A DNA stretch of 64,000 nt from Strigops habroptila. Taxonomy: Eukaryota; Chordata; Aves; Psittaciformes; Psittacidae. Positions 26,050 through 38,549 of the stretch are shown piece by piece. The notes below the pieces were generated by a model that did no database searches, was not told the origin of the DNA, and saw nothing but the letters and a program-made list of their open reading frames with translations. Location of the stretch: contig NC_046358.1 in assembly GCF_004027225.2 (NCBI RefSeq), positions 6,104,720 through 6,168,719 on the forward strand, in the 5' to 3' direction. The number at the start of each line of letters is the position of its first letter. Position 1 is the stretch's first letter. Both the position numbers and the translations under genes were made by a program.

Positions 26050-27139
26050 AGATTGAGTTGTGTGTTGGTGCTACCCTTGTACTGCTCAGCAGAGACCTGT
26101 ACCTCACAGCTGGCAAGGAGCTGGAAGAGTAGGAACATGTGGCTCTGGCAGGATGCTGGTGGTTCAGAAGGCTTCTCTATCCTGGGTGAATGGGGAAGGA
26201 ATGAGGACTGCAAGGGAAGCCACGGGGAAGAAAGCGTACTTAACTTCCAACATTCCCACTGCTGAAGAGTTAACAGGAATATGAACTGTACCAGCTGCAC
26301 ATCATGCAGACTTTGAAGCCCCTTGGGATCCCCTGAGCTCAGCCCTAACCCTTCAATTTGGTCAGTGTCATCCTCTGTAAAGCTTCTTTCCTTTCCTTTT
26401 CCTGCCCTTTTATGCCCAGGGGCTGATCAGTAGAGTGGAGAAAGGAAAGGGGGCCTGCAGCATCCTTCTGGAGACAGGCAGTCCTACTGGGCAAACCTGG
26501 GCGTGATGCTCCAGCTCCATTGCTGGAGTGGAGGAGTCTTCCAGGCCACAGCCCCACTCCGTGGCACAGCGCTGCTTCCCCCTCAGTCTGGTGTTCTGAG
26601 ACCTCTCCTGCCTGCACTGTGGTGTTTTCTGGGAAGAACTGGGCTTTGCCATAACCTGCATGGCTCAGGATCTTCTCACAGGTGGGGGATCTTCCCTTTT
26701 TAGAGAGTTAGTGTAGTACTTGGCAGGAACCTAAGCAGGGCTGCTGTATAGATGGATAGAGGGACAAGGGCTACTGCTCCCTAGTCAGGATGCGGTTCAC
26801 GCAAGGATGTTCTAAACTGTGCCAATATTAACATGAATGAGCCATCCCAGTGGTTTCATGGTGCCAGGACTGAGCTGCACCTCCTTGGCAAGGGGGCAGG
26901 AAATGTCTCTCAGCTCCAGGCCAGGGTGTGAGGTATGGGTCTGTGATGTAAGGTGTTGCATGTGAAATCTTGACCTTGTACATGTAGTTTCTAGTGGAGA
27001 ATTCCAGGCTCTGATATTTTGTTTTTAGTCTCAAATGTGATTTTCCTTTTCGTTTGTAACTCTCCATCCCTAGCAGGCTTGTGGAGGAAGGGCAGGGAGA
27101 GCGTGAGTGCTGACGAGGGAAACACCAAAGATCAATGTC

Positions 27140-27145
27140 ATTAAA
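27140..27145 (+). terminator. AMBRA1: Candidate AMBRA1 poly(A) signal (ATTAAA)
   Basis: ATTAAA variant signal about 1.09 kb after the stop codon. No closer AATAAA is seen in the UTR. Confidence 0.4.
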
Positions 27146-27619
27146 ATATGACAAACCCTTGCTTGACCTACTGTCTTCATTTGTGTGATGTTGTCTCTGT
27201 GTTTGGCCTTGGGGATAGGTACATCAGAAGCTCAAGGAGGAAAGCAGGCTCAGCCTTTGAGTTGAAAGCCCAAAACTGGGAACCCAGGGAGGAGCATGGT
27301 GGAGTCTTGATTGCAAATTGCCTTTTAATCAGTCTGGAGATGAGCAGGCATTTCTGTGTTTCCCATCACTCAAGTATTGCAGCAGGGAGAAAGAGAAGCA
27401 TTTCTCTTGTCCTGCTTAAAAAGGTATGTGGAGATGCAGCACTGTGTATCTCAGGCAAGCAGAGAAGGACCTCTCAAAGCAGAGAAGGGATGCAGTGCAT
27501 GGCTATTCTGGATAGAGGAATGCACGTCCCCTGTGTTACCACTCTGCCGTGAGGGACGCTTCCCCTGCTGCCTGAGCACCTGCCTGGCTCCTCTGCATCC
27601 TGCCCTGCAAAGACATTAC

Positions 27620-27625
27620 AATAAA
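27620..27625 (+). terminator. AMBRA1: Candidate distal AMBRA1 poly(A) signal (AATAAA)
   Basis: A canonical AATAAA, overlapping a second near-copy (aataaataag), 1.57 kb after the stop. It could be a distal site or chance. Confidence 0.35.
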
Positions 27626-28847
27626 TAAGGCTGTCATTAGGCAGCACTCAAGCTCCCAGTCAGAAGAGTCTGTTAGAGAACATTAAGCAAATCTCCTCTT
27701 AAATCACAGCCTGGAAATGAACCTTAAATCAAATCAGCTGCTGCCAGACCTCATTGCAGAGTGTTAACGAGGCTCTAAAACCTGCCCTGAGCCAACCACA
27801 TCCCTGATCTGACAGGAGAGCAGCCTGAAAAACGGGATTCCCTTGTGTGGTGAGGAGGGTTTCATGCATCCCTGTATTGCCTCAGTGTTGGGTGGCCTGA
27901 GGATGTGCTGGCACTTGAGAGCTGGAGGAGCTATGTCTCGGCTCAAGACTTGGGCAGACAGGGCAGGTCTGGGCAGAGCTATTTACTGCTCTGCTTGAAA
28001 ACAAACTGAAACAGAGCCTGGAGAAAAAGGCTTCTGCTTCAGCTCAGCCTGGCAGCTCCTTCCCTCTCCCTGCATGATTCCTGGAAGAGGCTTGAGGCCC
28101 ATTCTTAGTAGATACGTTGCAGAGCATTTACAGATGGCCAGAGCCAAGCTCCCTACAGGAAAATTTCCATCATGATTGGAGAAAGGTCTCCTGGGATATC
28201 TCACTCCAGTGCTGTGCAGAGGCCTGAACCCTGCTCTGCTGAGGACTCTCCTTGGTCCAGACCTGTCCCCATTGGAGATGATGGCAGAGCAGGTAGTGAG
28301 CTCCAGTGAGAGCTGGAGCAAACCACAGCTGCTGTCTTTGACATCGACTCAGGACATCTCTGAAGTTCCAAAGCAGCTCTTCTTTGGATGCTTGTAGGGG
28401 AAGCTCTCCCAGATGAGGTAAGGATGGAGGCCTGATCAGAGCAGCAGCTTTGATGTTTCTCCTAAGCTGCTCTGTAGCTCTGGTCAAAGGCTGGTAGCAG
28501 CTGCAGCCTGACTCCTGTGTTCATACAGGCGCTAGGAAGGAGCAGTGGGCAGGGTGGGTGTGGGAGGGCTTAATCCTCAGATGCTGCCTTGGACGTGCTT
28601 TGTAGATGACCTGCTGTGGCCACATAGCTAAGTGGTGGTGGGCTTGTATGTAGAGAGAGCAATGCTTTCTATTTGAGTTTCAGACCTAGAATCTGCCAAG
28701 CTCGGGTTCTGTCCCTGCCTGAGACTCAAGGGAGGGAGGTGGCTTGGTGGGAAGAGTGGGGACAGGAGGGAAAGTTCAGCACACTTATAGCATGGGCTCA
28801 CTCCCCCCTGCCAATGCAATTTATTTTTTACGCATTCCACGCTTCTT

Positions 28848-29692
28848 GTGGAACAAGAATGGCTTTAAACTGACAGAGGACGGATTTAGGTTAGATATAA
28901 GGAAAAATTCTTCCCTCTGAGGGTGCTGGGACGCTGGCACAGGGTGCCCAGAGAAGCTGTGGCTGCCCCATCCCTGGCAGTGCTCAAGGCCAGGTTGGAC
29001 ACAGGGGCTTGGAGCAACCTGCTCTAGTGGAAGGTGTCCCTGCCTGTGGCAGGGGGTTGGGACTGGGTAAGTATCGTGGTTTGAGCCCAGCCGGTAACTC
29101 AGAACCACACAGCCGCTCGCTCACTCCCCCCCCCCCCCTTCTTCCTCCCCCCGCTCCCGGAGGGATGGGGAGGAGAATGGGAAGAATGTAACTCCCACGG
29201 GTTGAGATAAGAGCAGTCCCGCAACTAAGGTATAACACAAAACCACTACTGCTACCACCAATGATAATAACGATTAGTGAAATAACAAGGGGAGAGGATA
29301 CAATTGCTCACCACCCGCCGACCGATACCCAGCCCGACCCGAGCAGTGATCAGGGCCTTCCGGGTAACTCCCCCCAGTTTATATACTGGGCATGACGTGC
29401 TGTGGTATGGAATACCCCTTTGGCTAGTTTGGGTCAGGTGTCCTGTCTCTGCTTCCTCCCGGCTTCCCCTCCTCCCTGGCAAAGCATGAGACTGAGAAAG
29501 TCCTTGGTTGGAATAGACATTACTTAGCAACAACTAAAAACATCGGTGTTATCAGCGTTGTTCCCAGGCTGAAAGTAAAAAAACACAGCACTGCACCAGC
29601 TACTAAGCAGGAGAAAAATGACTGCTATAGCTGAACCCAGGACAGTGAGCTTTAAGGTCCTTCCAACTCAAACCATTCTATGATTCTGTGAA
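28848..29692 (+). mobile_element. CR1 LINE 3' end, split by an LTR insertion
   Basis: The CR1 runs from about 28848 (aatggctttaaactgacaga) to 29071 and resumes at 29645 (gtgagctttaaggtccttcc, ending ccattctatgattctgtga). The retroviral LTR at 29072-29644 lies in between. The nesting order shows that the CR1 is older than the LTR. Confidence 0.9.
29072..29644 (-). mobile_element. Solo LTR of an avian endogenous retrovirus (ERVL-like)
   Basis: 573 bp inserted in a CR1. The flanks gtaag (29067-29071) and gtgag (29645-29649) are a 5-bp target duplication with one difference. Read on the - strand it begins tgtcctgggttcagctat and has a TATA box (TATATAA, 29385-29379), then a G/A-rich segment. The + strand start (tatcgtggtttgagcccagc) is a one-base decay of the usual tg end. 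No internal viral genes remain. The long C run at 29127-29139 is part of the LTR. I know the sequence style from many bird genomes. The ERVL class is inferred from the 5-bp duplication. Confidence 0.85.
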
Positions 29693-30144
29693 CAAAACTC
29701 TGCCTTGGACTACCGTGTTCTGGCCCAGCAGAGTTCCCTGCTTGGTTTGGGCAGGGCTGAGCTGACCTGTACCCTGTGAATCCATGGGATGACCTGAGCC
29801 CTGTAGCCCTGCACAGAACAGGAGGCGATGGGGTTGCCCACATCCAGGAGAAGCACAGCAGCAGCACAGGGCTCCTTCCCCAAAGCTCACAGCTTACCTG
29901 CTCGCTGCAGTGTGATAACGCAGCGCTGAGGCAAGTGTCCTGCCAGGAGCAGCGTGGAAATTCAACAGGATCTGCCCGAGGAAACCCAAGCAGGGCTGTG
30001 CGCGCTTGGTGGCCCAATTTAGGAGGCAAAGTGAGAGCTTTGCTGCGTAGGAGCAGGAAATAATCTTAAAAACCAAAGCCTTCCACAGCCTCAGACTGTC
30101 AGGAGCCTTTAAATGTGCTAACAAAATCCTGGGCAAAGCAGAAA

Positions 30145-30375
30145 TACGAGAATTTTATTTAGTTTTCAAAAGGCCTTTGATAAAATCCCTCATAAGAGGC
30201 TATTAAAGAAACTTAGTCACCTCAAGGGTGAGGGGTAGAGTCCTCCTGGAGCTGTTTGAGGTGGGAATTGGAGGCAAAGTAACAGCCAGTTCTTAGTGTG
30301 GAAAGAGGTTAATGGTGGCTTGGTCGGGTTTGGTAGGACCCACTGTTCTCTAAAAGCCATAATGAGCTGGAAAAG
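30145..30375 (+). mobile_element. Degenerate LINE reverse-transcriptase fragment
   Basis: One frame reads FQKAFDKIPHKRLLKKLSHL, the KAFD-V-H--LL-KL motif of non-LTR reverse transcriptases. After frame breaks it continues as SQFLVWKEVNGGLVGF, matching the following ...W--V--GVPQG region. Stops and shifts show it is dead. The exact family is unclear (CR1/jockey superfamily). Confidence 0.6.
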
Positions 30376-31052
30376 GAGGGGAACAGCTAAAGGTACAGGG
30401 TCATTTAGGTTAGCTCGGCAGAGACAAGGTGCCAGAAGCCTGGGGCAATGGTTGGAGCTGCTGTGCTGGAAGGGGGCTTTATATGAATCCTTCACAGTGC
30501 TGACCTGTGGCTGGTGAATGCTCTGGGACCAAACCAGCCCATGAGCACTGCCTGGAGGGGACACCTGGGGTCCCCAAAGGGGTTGTGAAGCCCTGGTGGG
30601 TGGTACAGCAAAGTGGTGAGACACACTTGTCCCTATGATGTCCGTGTTTTCTGCTCTCTCCCCCTCACTGGCCTATTGCTCCGTCTCCAGCACCTCCATT
30701 TGACTCCTAGAAGTCCCATGCCATACCCACATGTGGCCAGTGTGGGGTGTCCCAATAGCTGGGTGGTACGTGATGGCCAGGAACTGTGCTGGGCAGGAAG
30801 GGGAGGGCAGGGACCAGGTCACAGCCGGGTGCATGGGGAATCTCTCCTCCCTGGCATTACCGGTGTGGAAGCTGAACCCCATAGCCAGCTCCTCTGCCCA
30901 CTGCTCAGGCTGCTGGCCAGGGAGCAGCTGCCCTCTCTGCTTGGACCCAGTCTACCAGGGATGCTATTCTCCAACAGGAAAAGGCAAATTAATTAAAGGG
31001 TGCAGCATGTGTGCCATCACCTCTAACTGAGATTTCAGTGTGTAGCATGTAA

Positions 31053-31256
31053 ATCAGAACACCAGGTTGGAAGGGACCTCAAGGGTCTTCTGGGCCAACC
31101 TTTCTTGGCAAAGCATGACCTAGATTAGATGTCCCAGCTGAATCTTAGAAGTGTCCAACACTAGGGAATCCCCTGGGGTGGTTATTCCCATGGCTGATCG
31201 ATCTCACTGTGAAGGATTTTCCTCTTGTGTCCAACTGGAATCTCCCCAGGAGTAAC
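31053..31256 (-). mobile_element. CR1-like LINE tail, diverged subfamily
   Basis: Reads accaggttggaagggacctc, cttggcaaagcatgacctag, ccagctgaatcttagaagtg and tggaatctccccaggagtaa. This is the reverse complement of an avian CR1-family tail different from the other copies here. Confidence 0.65.
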
Positions 31257-33844
31257 AACGTCAAGCCACTGCCACTACTGCATGGAGGAGGCACACGAGG
31301 GGTCTGGGGGGACACGTCAGCCTTTCGTTTCCAGTTAACACCAGTTAATGCTGGGGCCCCTTTCTCCTCACCCACTGGAGCAGGAGCCTCTCCTCCCTGC
31401 CCTGCTGCTTCTGCATGGCTCCCACCAGGATGCTCCTTAGAGCCTGCTCAGTGCAGGGATTTGTTCCCCATCGTGTCTCTAACAGAAGCGCCTCTCATCT
31501 GCTCTCAGCTCTCTCCCTTGGCTCCTGTTTGTTTTGCCTTTCCAGCAGTTGTTGCTGGCACATGGCACTGGTGGGAGCTGGCAGGGATCAAGCAGTCCTT
31601 CCTGGGGTGCTGGATTCTGGATGCCCCAGGCATCAGCTCCATCCCAGCCAGGAGCTGGCAAGTCCCGGAGAGGGCAGTGTGAGGCTTCCCCTCTGCTCCT
31701 ATCCAAATCAACGTGCTGTTGCTTAGCCTCCCAGCATCCATCCTCTGTGCCAGGGACTCGCCTGCTGATTCCAGCCAGGCTCCTCCAGCTCGGTGGTGCC
31801 ATGTAGGAGGTACTGGGGGCCCTGAGCTCAAACAACTCAATGGGGCCGGCAAGGTGTGAGCAATGGAGAGGTGAGCCCAGCAGGGAGCAAAAGCCACTGC
31901 TGGAAGAGGCAGCTGGACACCCAGGTCTCCAGGAGCACCCGTTGCTGAAACTGGACCAACACTTGCATGGAGAGCTGCAGGGGGGCTCTGCACCCCACTG
32001 AGCCTTCGCTGCAGCCGTGGATGGTGAGCTCCAGGCTGGCAGTGGCTTTGGTAGCTGCTGAGGTTTCTCTTTCTATCCTTGTGTCCAGCCCTGCTGCAGC
32101 TTGGCCTGTGGAGATGGACTATGGAGTCTGTGTTCTTCCCAAGGCTCCATGGCCCTCCACCTTTGCCCTCTGAGCTCCTAACTCCAGCTTTGCAGAGGCT
32201 GGAATGAATAGCAGACACTGTGCAAGCTATGCAAAGCCATGAGATGTCATGGTAGTTTAAGCTTGGTCCTTTCTATTCCTTACGCTAAGCTACATGTCCA
32301 GGCCAATATTCCCACCTAGGTGGGTGCCATGGGTACACCACTACTATGGCTTTCCCTGCGCCCTTTCTGCTCTGGACCAGCAGCCCCTGGGGTGATGTCC
32401 AGGAATAGAGGAGCTGCCTGTGCAAGGGCTCTCCCATGAATCAAGGTTTGGGTGCCCAAGGGCAAGGATGCTCTCCTGGGCTGTTTGAAAGGCTGGTGCT
32501 TGGCAAACACGGATTTATGCCTCCCATTGACAACGTTTGTGTATGAACCTGTGCCAGTTTGCTGCAGGGATGAAAATACTTTTATCCTCAAGGATTTTTT
32601 TGGCATGCGATTGCTGCCTCAGAGCACACAAAGCCATGGCCCTTCCTGGAGTTTAATGCTGGACCCCTGATACCATCATTGCTATTAAAGCCTGTCCCTC
32701 AATCTTCATCTCAATAATACAGTAATACGCTGATAGGATCAGGGGCTGGCTCTGATGGCAGATGGGCATTGCCACCCCACCGCAGGGGAACTTTAATTCA
32801 CAGATCATTTGTTTTCATGGCAGGCTTTGGAGAGGAAGATGAGCACATCCCTGTTATTAGGGTGCTGGTTGCTGGCTGCTGACCAGGTGCTGCTGAAAGC
32901 CAGAGCCCTTTGCTGGGCTCTGTCATGCTTTGGTGGCTGGTACCTAAACCCAGCTTCTTTCCTTGCCCTGGGTCCTTGTCAAACCTCCCTATGGTGATGC
33001 AGCTCTGCCTTTCCCTGGCAGTCCCCCCCAGGCAGGGCTGTACCCCAGTGGAGGTGGTACCTACCATGGCATCTGTGTCCCGCGCTCCATGCCTGGGCAG
33101 GTGCTGCAAGCTCCATCCTGTTTTGGTCACAAAATTGGAGAAGGCTCAAAGGGGCTAATGAAGACTGACTGGCAGCCACAGGGGAGGCTGATGTTACAGT
33201 GTTTAAGTGTGAGTGTTTAAGTGAGGGCTGCACTTACCTGCCTGCCCACTGCAGAAGTTCCCAAGGAAGCCCTGCCAACAGCCCCTGCTAATCACCTACA
33301 TCAAAGCAAACGCTAATTAAAACAATTATTTAGGGAGGGTTTGAGGCTGGTCCTGCTGTGTTGCTGAGGGGGGGCTGAGCACAGCCATGAAACAGCAGCT
33401 TTTGGGCTCCAGGACCTGGTGTGACCGGCAATGACGAGTGGCACTGGGAAGAACGAGGTGCGTTTGTAGCACACAGGGGGTGCTTGGGCCATGGGGTGCA
33501 GTCTTGAGGAGGAGGAGAGCTGAGCATGCAAAGGCAGCAGTAACCCAGTGCAAGGTGCTGCCCAGCCTTTCCCACCCTGCTCCATCCTCCATGGCCACAT
33601 ACAGGGTGGGAGTAAGGATCCTGCTCCAAGGACTCTTCATTACCAAGTCATGCGAGCTCCTTGGCTCCCGGTTGGGAGGTTCAGGCTGTTCTCTGCACAG
33701 CTGCAGCCTTGGGTGCAGTGATCCAGGAGAAGCTCCAGAGATGGGTTTGCTCTGGAGGCGCTGAGGATGGCTGAACCTGGCACTGTTTTTTGATGAGACC
33801 TCAGATTTGGTTGACAAAGGTAGCTGTGTCGGCACAATATGCTT

Positions 33845-34000
33845 AGGCTCCTGTAAGGTATTTGACATAATACTTCCTGACAGCCTGATGGGAAATTAGC
33901 CCTATACAGCACTCTGTGGGTTTAACACAGCTAAGTGCAATGCCATATGTTTGGGGAGGTGGAATGTAGGTCGCAGCAGTGAGAGGGAGCTGCAGGAGGC
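33845..34000 (+). mobile_element. Possible fragment of a LINE reverse transcriptase
   Basis: Two short pieces, CKVFDIILPDSLM (KAFD-like) and then NTAKCNAICLGRW (resembling the N--KC-V---G segment after the RT palm), lie in loosely connected frames. Suggestive only. Confidence 0.25.
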
Positions 34001-34362
34001 CAGGCAAAGCTCAGGGTGGCTGAAGTCCCAGGGGACAAGCAGCACCAGTGGATCTCATCCCACAGAGGGACTGAGCTCATTGCCTAGAAGTTACTTTGGA
34101 AATCAAATTAGGGCAATAGCTCAGCTAAAACCGCACCAGGGCTCTGAGGTGCCACAAAAGGGTGTTGTTTATCCTATGTGCATCAGCGACCATGGGCTTT
34201 CCTTCCTAGGGGCGCTGCCTCCCTCACAGTTCATGGCTCTGGTGGGAGCGGGGCAGTCTGGAGATGATGCTCTGGGTGCCTCCATCCATGGGGACACCCC
34301 AGGGTGGTGCAGATTAGTGGCTTGTGCTGGCCAAGAGCAAAGCCAGGCTGCGAGTGCCAAAT

Positions 34363-34605
34363 CATTGAATCACAGACTGGTTTGGGTTGAAGGGACCTTA
34401 AAACTCACCCAGTTCCAGCCCCCTGCCATGGGTAGGGACACCTTCCACTAGAGCAGGTTGCTCCAAGCCCCTGTGTCCAACCTGGCCTTGAACACTGCCA
34501 GGGATGGGGCAGCCGCAGCTTCTCTGGGCACCCTGTGCCAGCACGTCAGCACCCTCACAGGGAAGAACTTCTTGCTAATGTCTAACGAAAATCTGGTGAA
34601 CAGCC
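34363..34605 (-). mobile_element. CR1 LINE, 3' end
   Basis: Reverse complement of the CR1 tail: starts tcattgaatcacagactggt, then ccttccactagagcaggttg, ggccttgaacactgccaggg, and ends near the aagaacttcttgctaatgtc segment. Confidence 0.92.
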
Positions 34606-36488
34606 CTGAAACCACTGAGATTCCTCCCGCCTCAAGCATCCTCTGCTCCATCTTCATCAAGGCTGTTTAAGGCCGTCCAGATGGCCTAATGGACCTCATC
34701 AAAGTCCAATTTGTAGCACAGTGCGCAGCTATTTGAAGCATCCCAGCTCAAGGCTGGTGGTAACGCTCTGGCTGGGCCAGTGGCACGTCGGCCTCAATTC
34801 ATTGAGGAGGTGATGGATGGAAGGACTGTGTTCTGGAGCCTGGCACGGGGAGGCTGGCCCAGCTCTGGGATGAGGTGCAGCATGGAGGCTGCAGGCTGGT
34901 GCTGGTTGGATCCCCTCGAGGGGTTAGCAGCTACTGCTGTAGGGATGGATGCGCATGCAACAGGTCCTGTCCTTTAGGAATCAGCTGGAAAAACCCTTTG
35001 AGCCCAGCAGGCGCACGGGATCTGTCCTGTCAGCTGCCCTGTCCCCTGCTTGCAGCCTGACTGGTTTGGCACCAGCCCTTTGCAGTCCCAAGGGGTTGTT
35101 CGTCCCTGCCAGCATCTTTAGCTCTTTTGGGGTATTTCATTAAGCACTGCTTTGCTTTGCTCTGCGCTCTCTGGACAGGCTCTGTGTGCTGCAGGGGTCC
35201 TCCTGCACCATTGCCCACAGGGGTGGTGTGTTCCCCGCAGCCAGGGCAGGAGAGGTCTTGTCCCCTGTGCTGGGGATGCTGCTGGTCTCCCAGGCAGGGT
35301 CTGAAGCCCTCAACAGGTGGAATAAATAGATTTTCATATAATAGTTTTACCCTCCAAACAAGACCATAGCTGCTTCCTTTCCCCTTTTGCGGTACCATCA
35401 CTGAGATGATGTATTTCTTCATTTCAGTGATAAAACCTACCTAGGGTCAGGTACTCGGCTGGGAATGAATTAATTCGTCTCATCTGAGTGCAGTGTCCCT
35501 CCATAGCAAATCTGCCATCAAAATGCATTGCTTTCACTCAGGTGGGTCTGAAAATGTATGAAAATAGACTTTCTCCTCTTTATGGTAGCAGAAGGGGAAC
35601 CTAATTGGGGTTTTTTGCTGTATTATGGGGTGCCAGCCATCCCGCTGCACAACAGCACTGGGGGGATGCTGGAATGCCGTGGAGCCAGGGGAGAGCCATC
35701 CTGGTGTGAGCAACTGCACAGGGGAATGCTCGAAGGAGACTGGAGGAGGTGGGTAAGGGTGGCTCAGCCAAGTACCTGCACAGAGCAGCAGCTGCAAAGG
35801 TACAACCAGAGCATGGGGAAAGGATGCTGTAAGCTGGAGTCTGAAGACCCCCCTCCTGCAATGACCTCAGCCAGACCACATCTAAGTGGTGGTGGCTGTT
35901 AACACCCTGTCTCCAGCAAGGCAACTGGAAGCATTTGCTCTCTGGAGGTGCTGGCAGCTCTAGGTTGCAAGGCCAAGTGCCTGCTCTCCCCTTGGAAGGG
36001 GCTCGTGATCCCTTGCCGTCCCTGGCTGTGCCCAGCCGTGTCCCTTGCTTTGGCTTCATCCTCCAGCCCAATCACCCAGAGGCTGGAAATCAGGTCCCAT
36101 GACAGGCTCGTTTTCTTTAATAGAAACTCTGGCTGGGCTGGGATTTGTATTCATTTGCTGATGTGATTACCCACCTGCAGCTCCCCCAGCCCCTGCCCGG
36201 CAGGGAGAGGGATGCTCCATATGGGTTAATGGGCTCCCGCAGGCACTTTGCTCTATGCCATGCCCAAAAAACCCCAACCCTCCATCACCGCTGTGCCGGG
36301 GGACTCCTCAGCCAGCTCCTGCTGCTGGGAAGGGAAGGTGAGATGCTATACTGGGGCATGCCCCTGCCACAAGGAAGGGTCTAGTATCAGGTACCCAGAG
36401 AGAAGCACTTTGCCCTCATCCTGCTGGGGCCGAATGTCCCACTGGGGGCTCGTGTGGGACCAGTGTCAGGACAGAGTAGGAGCTGGCT

Positions 36489-36527
36489 TGGCTGTGGGGA
36501 GGAGGAAGAGGAGGAGGAGGAGGAGGA
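36489..36527 (+). repeat. Purine-rich GGA/GAG tract
   Basis: gctgtggggaggaggaagag followed by repeated gga units. It lies next to a TG-rich patch (36538-36562) and the GGAT microsatellite. Confidence 0.8.
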
Positions 36528-36596
36528 CCGTGTGTGCCTCTGTGTGTGCACATGTGTGTGTGCAAGGAAGCACCCATGGAGGGAAGAGGGGCTGCG

Positions 36597-36672
36597 GGAT
36601 GGATGGATGGATGGATGGATGGATGGATGGATGGATGGATGGATGCATGGATGGATGGATGGATGGATGGAT
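36597..36672 (+). repeat. (GGAT)19 microsatellite
   Basis: 76 bp of GGAT units, pure except one GCAT at 36645-36648. It makes long WMDG-repeat frames on one strand and SIHP-repeat frames on the other, which are not genes. Likely length-polymorphic. Confidence 0.97.
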
Positions 36673-38263
36673 ATTTGGAACTGGGCTGGCAGCCTCCTGC
36701 CCTCCTCCTCCTCCTGTGCTCTCTGCCCTGAGATGCCTTATTTAAATAAATGATGCAATTACTGGGCATTAAGGGGAGGTGAGGGATCGATGCCAAAACA
36801 GAGGCTGCTCATTTCCCCACATCCTCCAGGTTATTCTGTGCACCCTCTCCCCCTCTCTCAAGGCTTCCCAGTGAGATCATTTGAGGGATGGAGACCTGCC
36901 TCGGCTGGAGGCTGGTTCCCTCCTTCCTCGGTATCTTCTCCCACGGCCACACTGTTCTGTCCGTGGCATTTTGACTATTGAGTCCCCTTGCAGGGGCTCG
37001 TGCCCTCGTGCCTCCACCTTCCCCAGGGTCCCCAGCTCTGGGGTGAGTGGTCCTGGGGCTGCAGAGCTGCACCTTGCAGGCAGCTCCAGCCACGCTGCCC
37101 TCCTGCTCCTCAGCAGCCCTCTGCTCTCCCGCCAGACACAGCAGTGAGATTATCGTAATGATGTCCGACAAGGCACTATCAGGAATTACAGTGATAAATC
37201 TAAACAGACAGCTTAGAAAAAACCCCAACCAACCAACCAACCACAGCTGAACCCTGGCCTGTAATTTAATACAGTGTTATTAGCCTGGCCGGCAGAGAAC
37301 AGGCTCCTGCAGCCTCAAGTCTCCATCCCTGGCTCTGCCTCGGGAAATGGCCTCATGCCATAACAAAAAGAGACTTCAGCCAGGTTTTCATCCTGCCTTG
37401 GGGCAGTGGAGTCTCCTTGGCGAGGGCTGGGGTGGGGGGGTACAGACCTGGGGGTGAATGGGAAACCCCAGTGGCAGTGGATTGCCCTCATCCCCATAGA
37501 GTGTACCGATCGGCAGACCAGGGGTCTTCTTCCCGGGGTAAACTCCATTGGGAAGAGGCTGGGGAACAGGGTGAGGAGTGGGGCAGCCACACATGTGGGA
37601 GGTGTGAGTGCTGGGCACTGCCTCCATCACACTCACCAGCCATAGGATGAAGGCAAGTGACTGGCAGCAAGGTCCCTCCAAGGTGCAGGGCAGGGGCAGC
37701 ACCTTGCTTGGGAAACAGAGGATCTGCTTCATTCTGACTGCATTAAATGGCTTCTTGACACAGCAATTGCAGTTTTCTTTACCTGCTGTGGTTTTTGCAC
37801 ACTTGCTGTGTTCCTCTGGGTTTTCTTCCCCATGAAGGCGTTTGTAGGTAACACTAACATTAATGGGAGCTCTACACTAGGTAAGTATATGCATGTGGAG
37901 CACAAATCCTGTCCAAACAGGAGGCTGAGCACAAATAGAGCTTTTTGTCCCCTAGCAGCGCCAGCAACTACCTCAAACCAAAGGAAATGCATCTTTTAAA
38001 GACACACATTTATAACACTGGGTGCATTAAAGCAAATAGACATTAAATCTGATAGTAGAGTGGCTGAGCTGCAGGCAGGGCTACCAGCTCCCTGCCTCTA
38101 TGGGAGAGAAACCTGGGAGGCTGCAGGAAAGCCCCCAGAGGGGCTTGGGTTGGCTTGGTACCCCCAGTGCAGGGAGACTGGCAAACCATGGGGCAGGTGG
38201 GGTGGGTGGTTCGGGGTCTGTGTGGGTCTGGGGCTTGTCTCCTCACTTGGGATGAGTTTCTTT

Positions 38264-38549
38264 AAAGGAGGACGGAGAGAGGAGGTGGCTGGTCTCTTTT
38301 CTGAAGTAATGACAGGACAAGAGGAAATGGCCTCAAGCTGCACCAGGGGAGGTTTAGATTGGGTATTAGGAACAATTTCTTCACCAAAGGCTGCTCAGGG
38401 CAGTGGTGGAATCACCATCCCTGGAAGTGTTCACAAACTGTGTACACAAGGCCCTTGGTGATGTGATTTAATGGGATCCTGGGGTAATGGTTGGACTTGA
38501 TGATCTTAAAGGTCTTTTCCAACCCAGTTGATTCTATGACTCTGTGACT
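38264..38549 (+). mobile_element. CR1 LINE, 3' end, older copy
   Basis: Diverged CR1 tail: aatgacaggacaagaggaaa, gaggtttagattgggtatta, atggttggacttgatgatct, ending ttgattctatgactctgtga. More mismatches than the younger copies in the window. Confidence 0.85.

Larger units (their letters stand above)
26050..27650 (+). other. AMBRA1: AMBRA1 3'UTR and end of gene
   Basis: Follows the AMBRA1 stop without another splice acceptor that I can support. ATTAAA at 27140-27145 is a plausible poly(A) signal, giving a UTR of about 1.1 kb, and AATAAA at 27620-27625 is a further candidate. I cannot decide between them from sequence. Open frames here are not supported as genes. Confidence 0.6.

Noticed and set aside
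31505-32218. 237-codon antisense frame in the intergenic region
   Set aside because: Pro/Ser/Ala/His-rich chance composition and no recognisable domain. Overlapping frames on the other strand are also open.
36416-36796. Repeat proteins (WMDG and SIHP repeats)
   Set aside because: Translation of the GGAT microsatellite in several frames. Not a CRISPR array or gene: unit length 4, no spacers.
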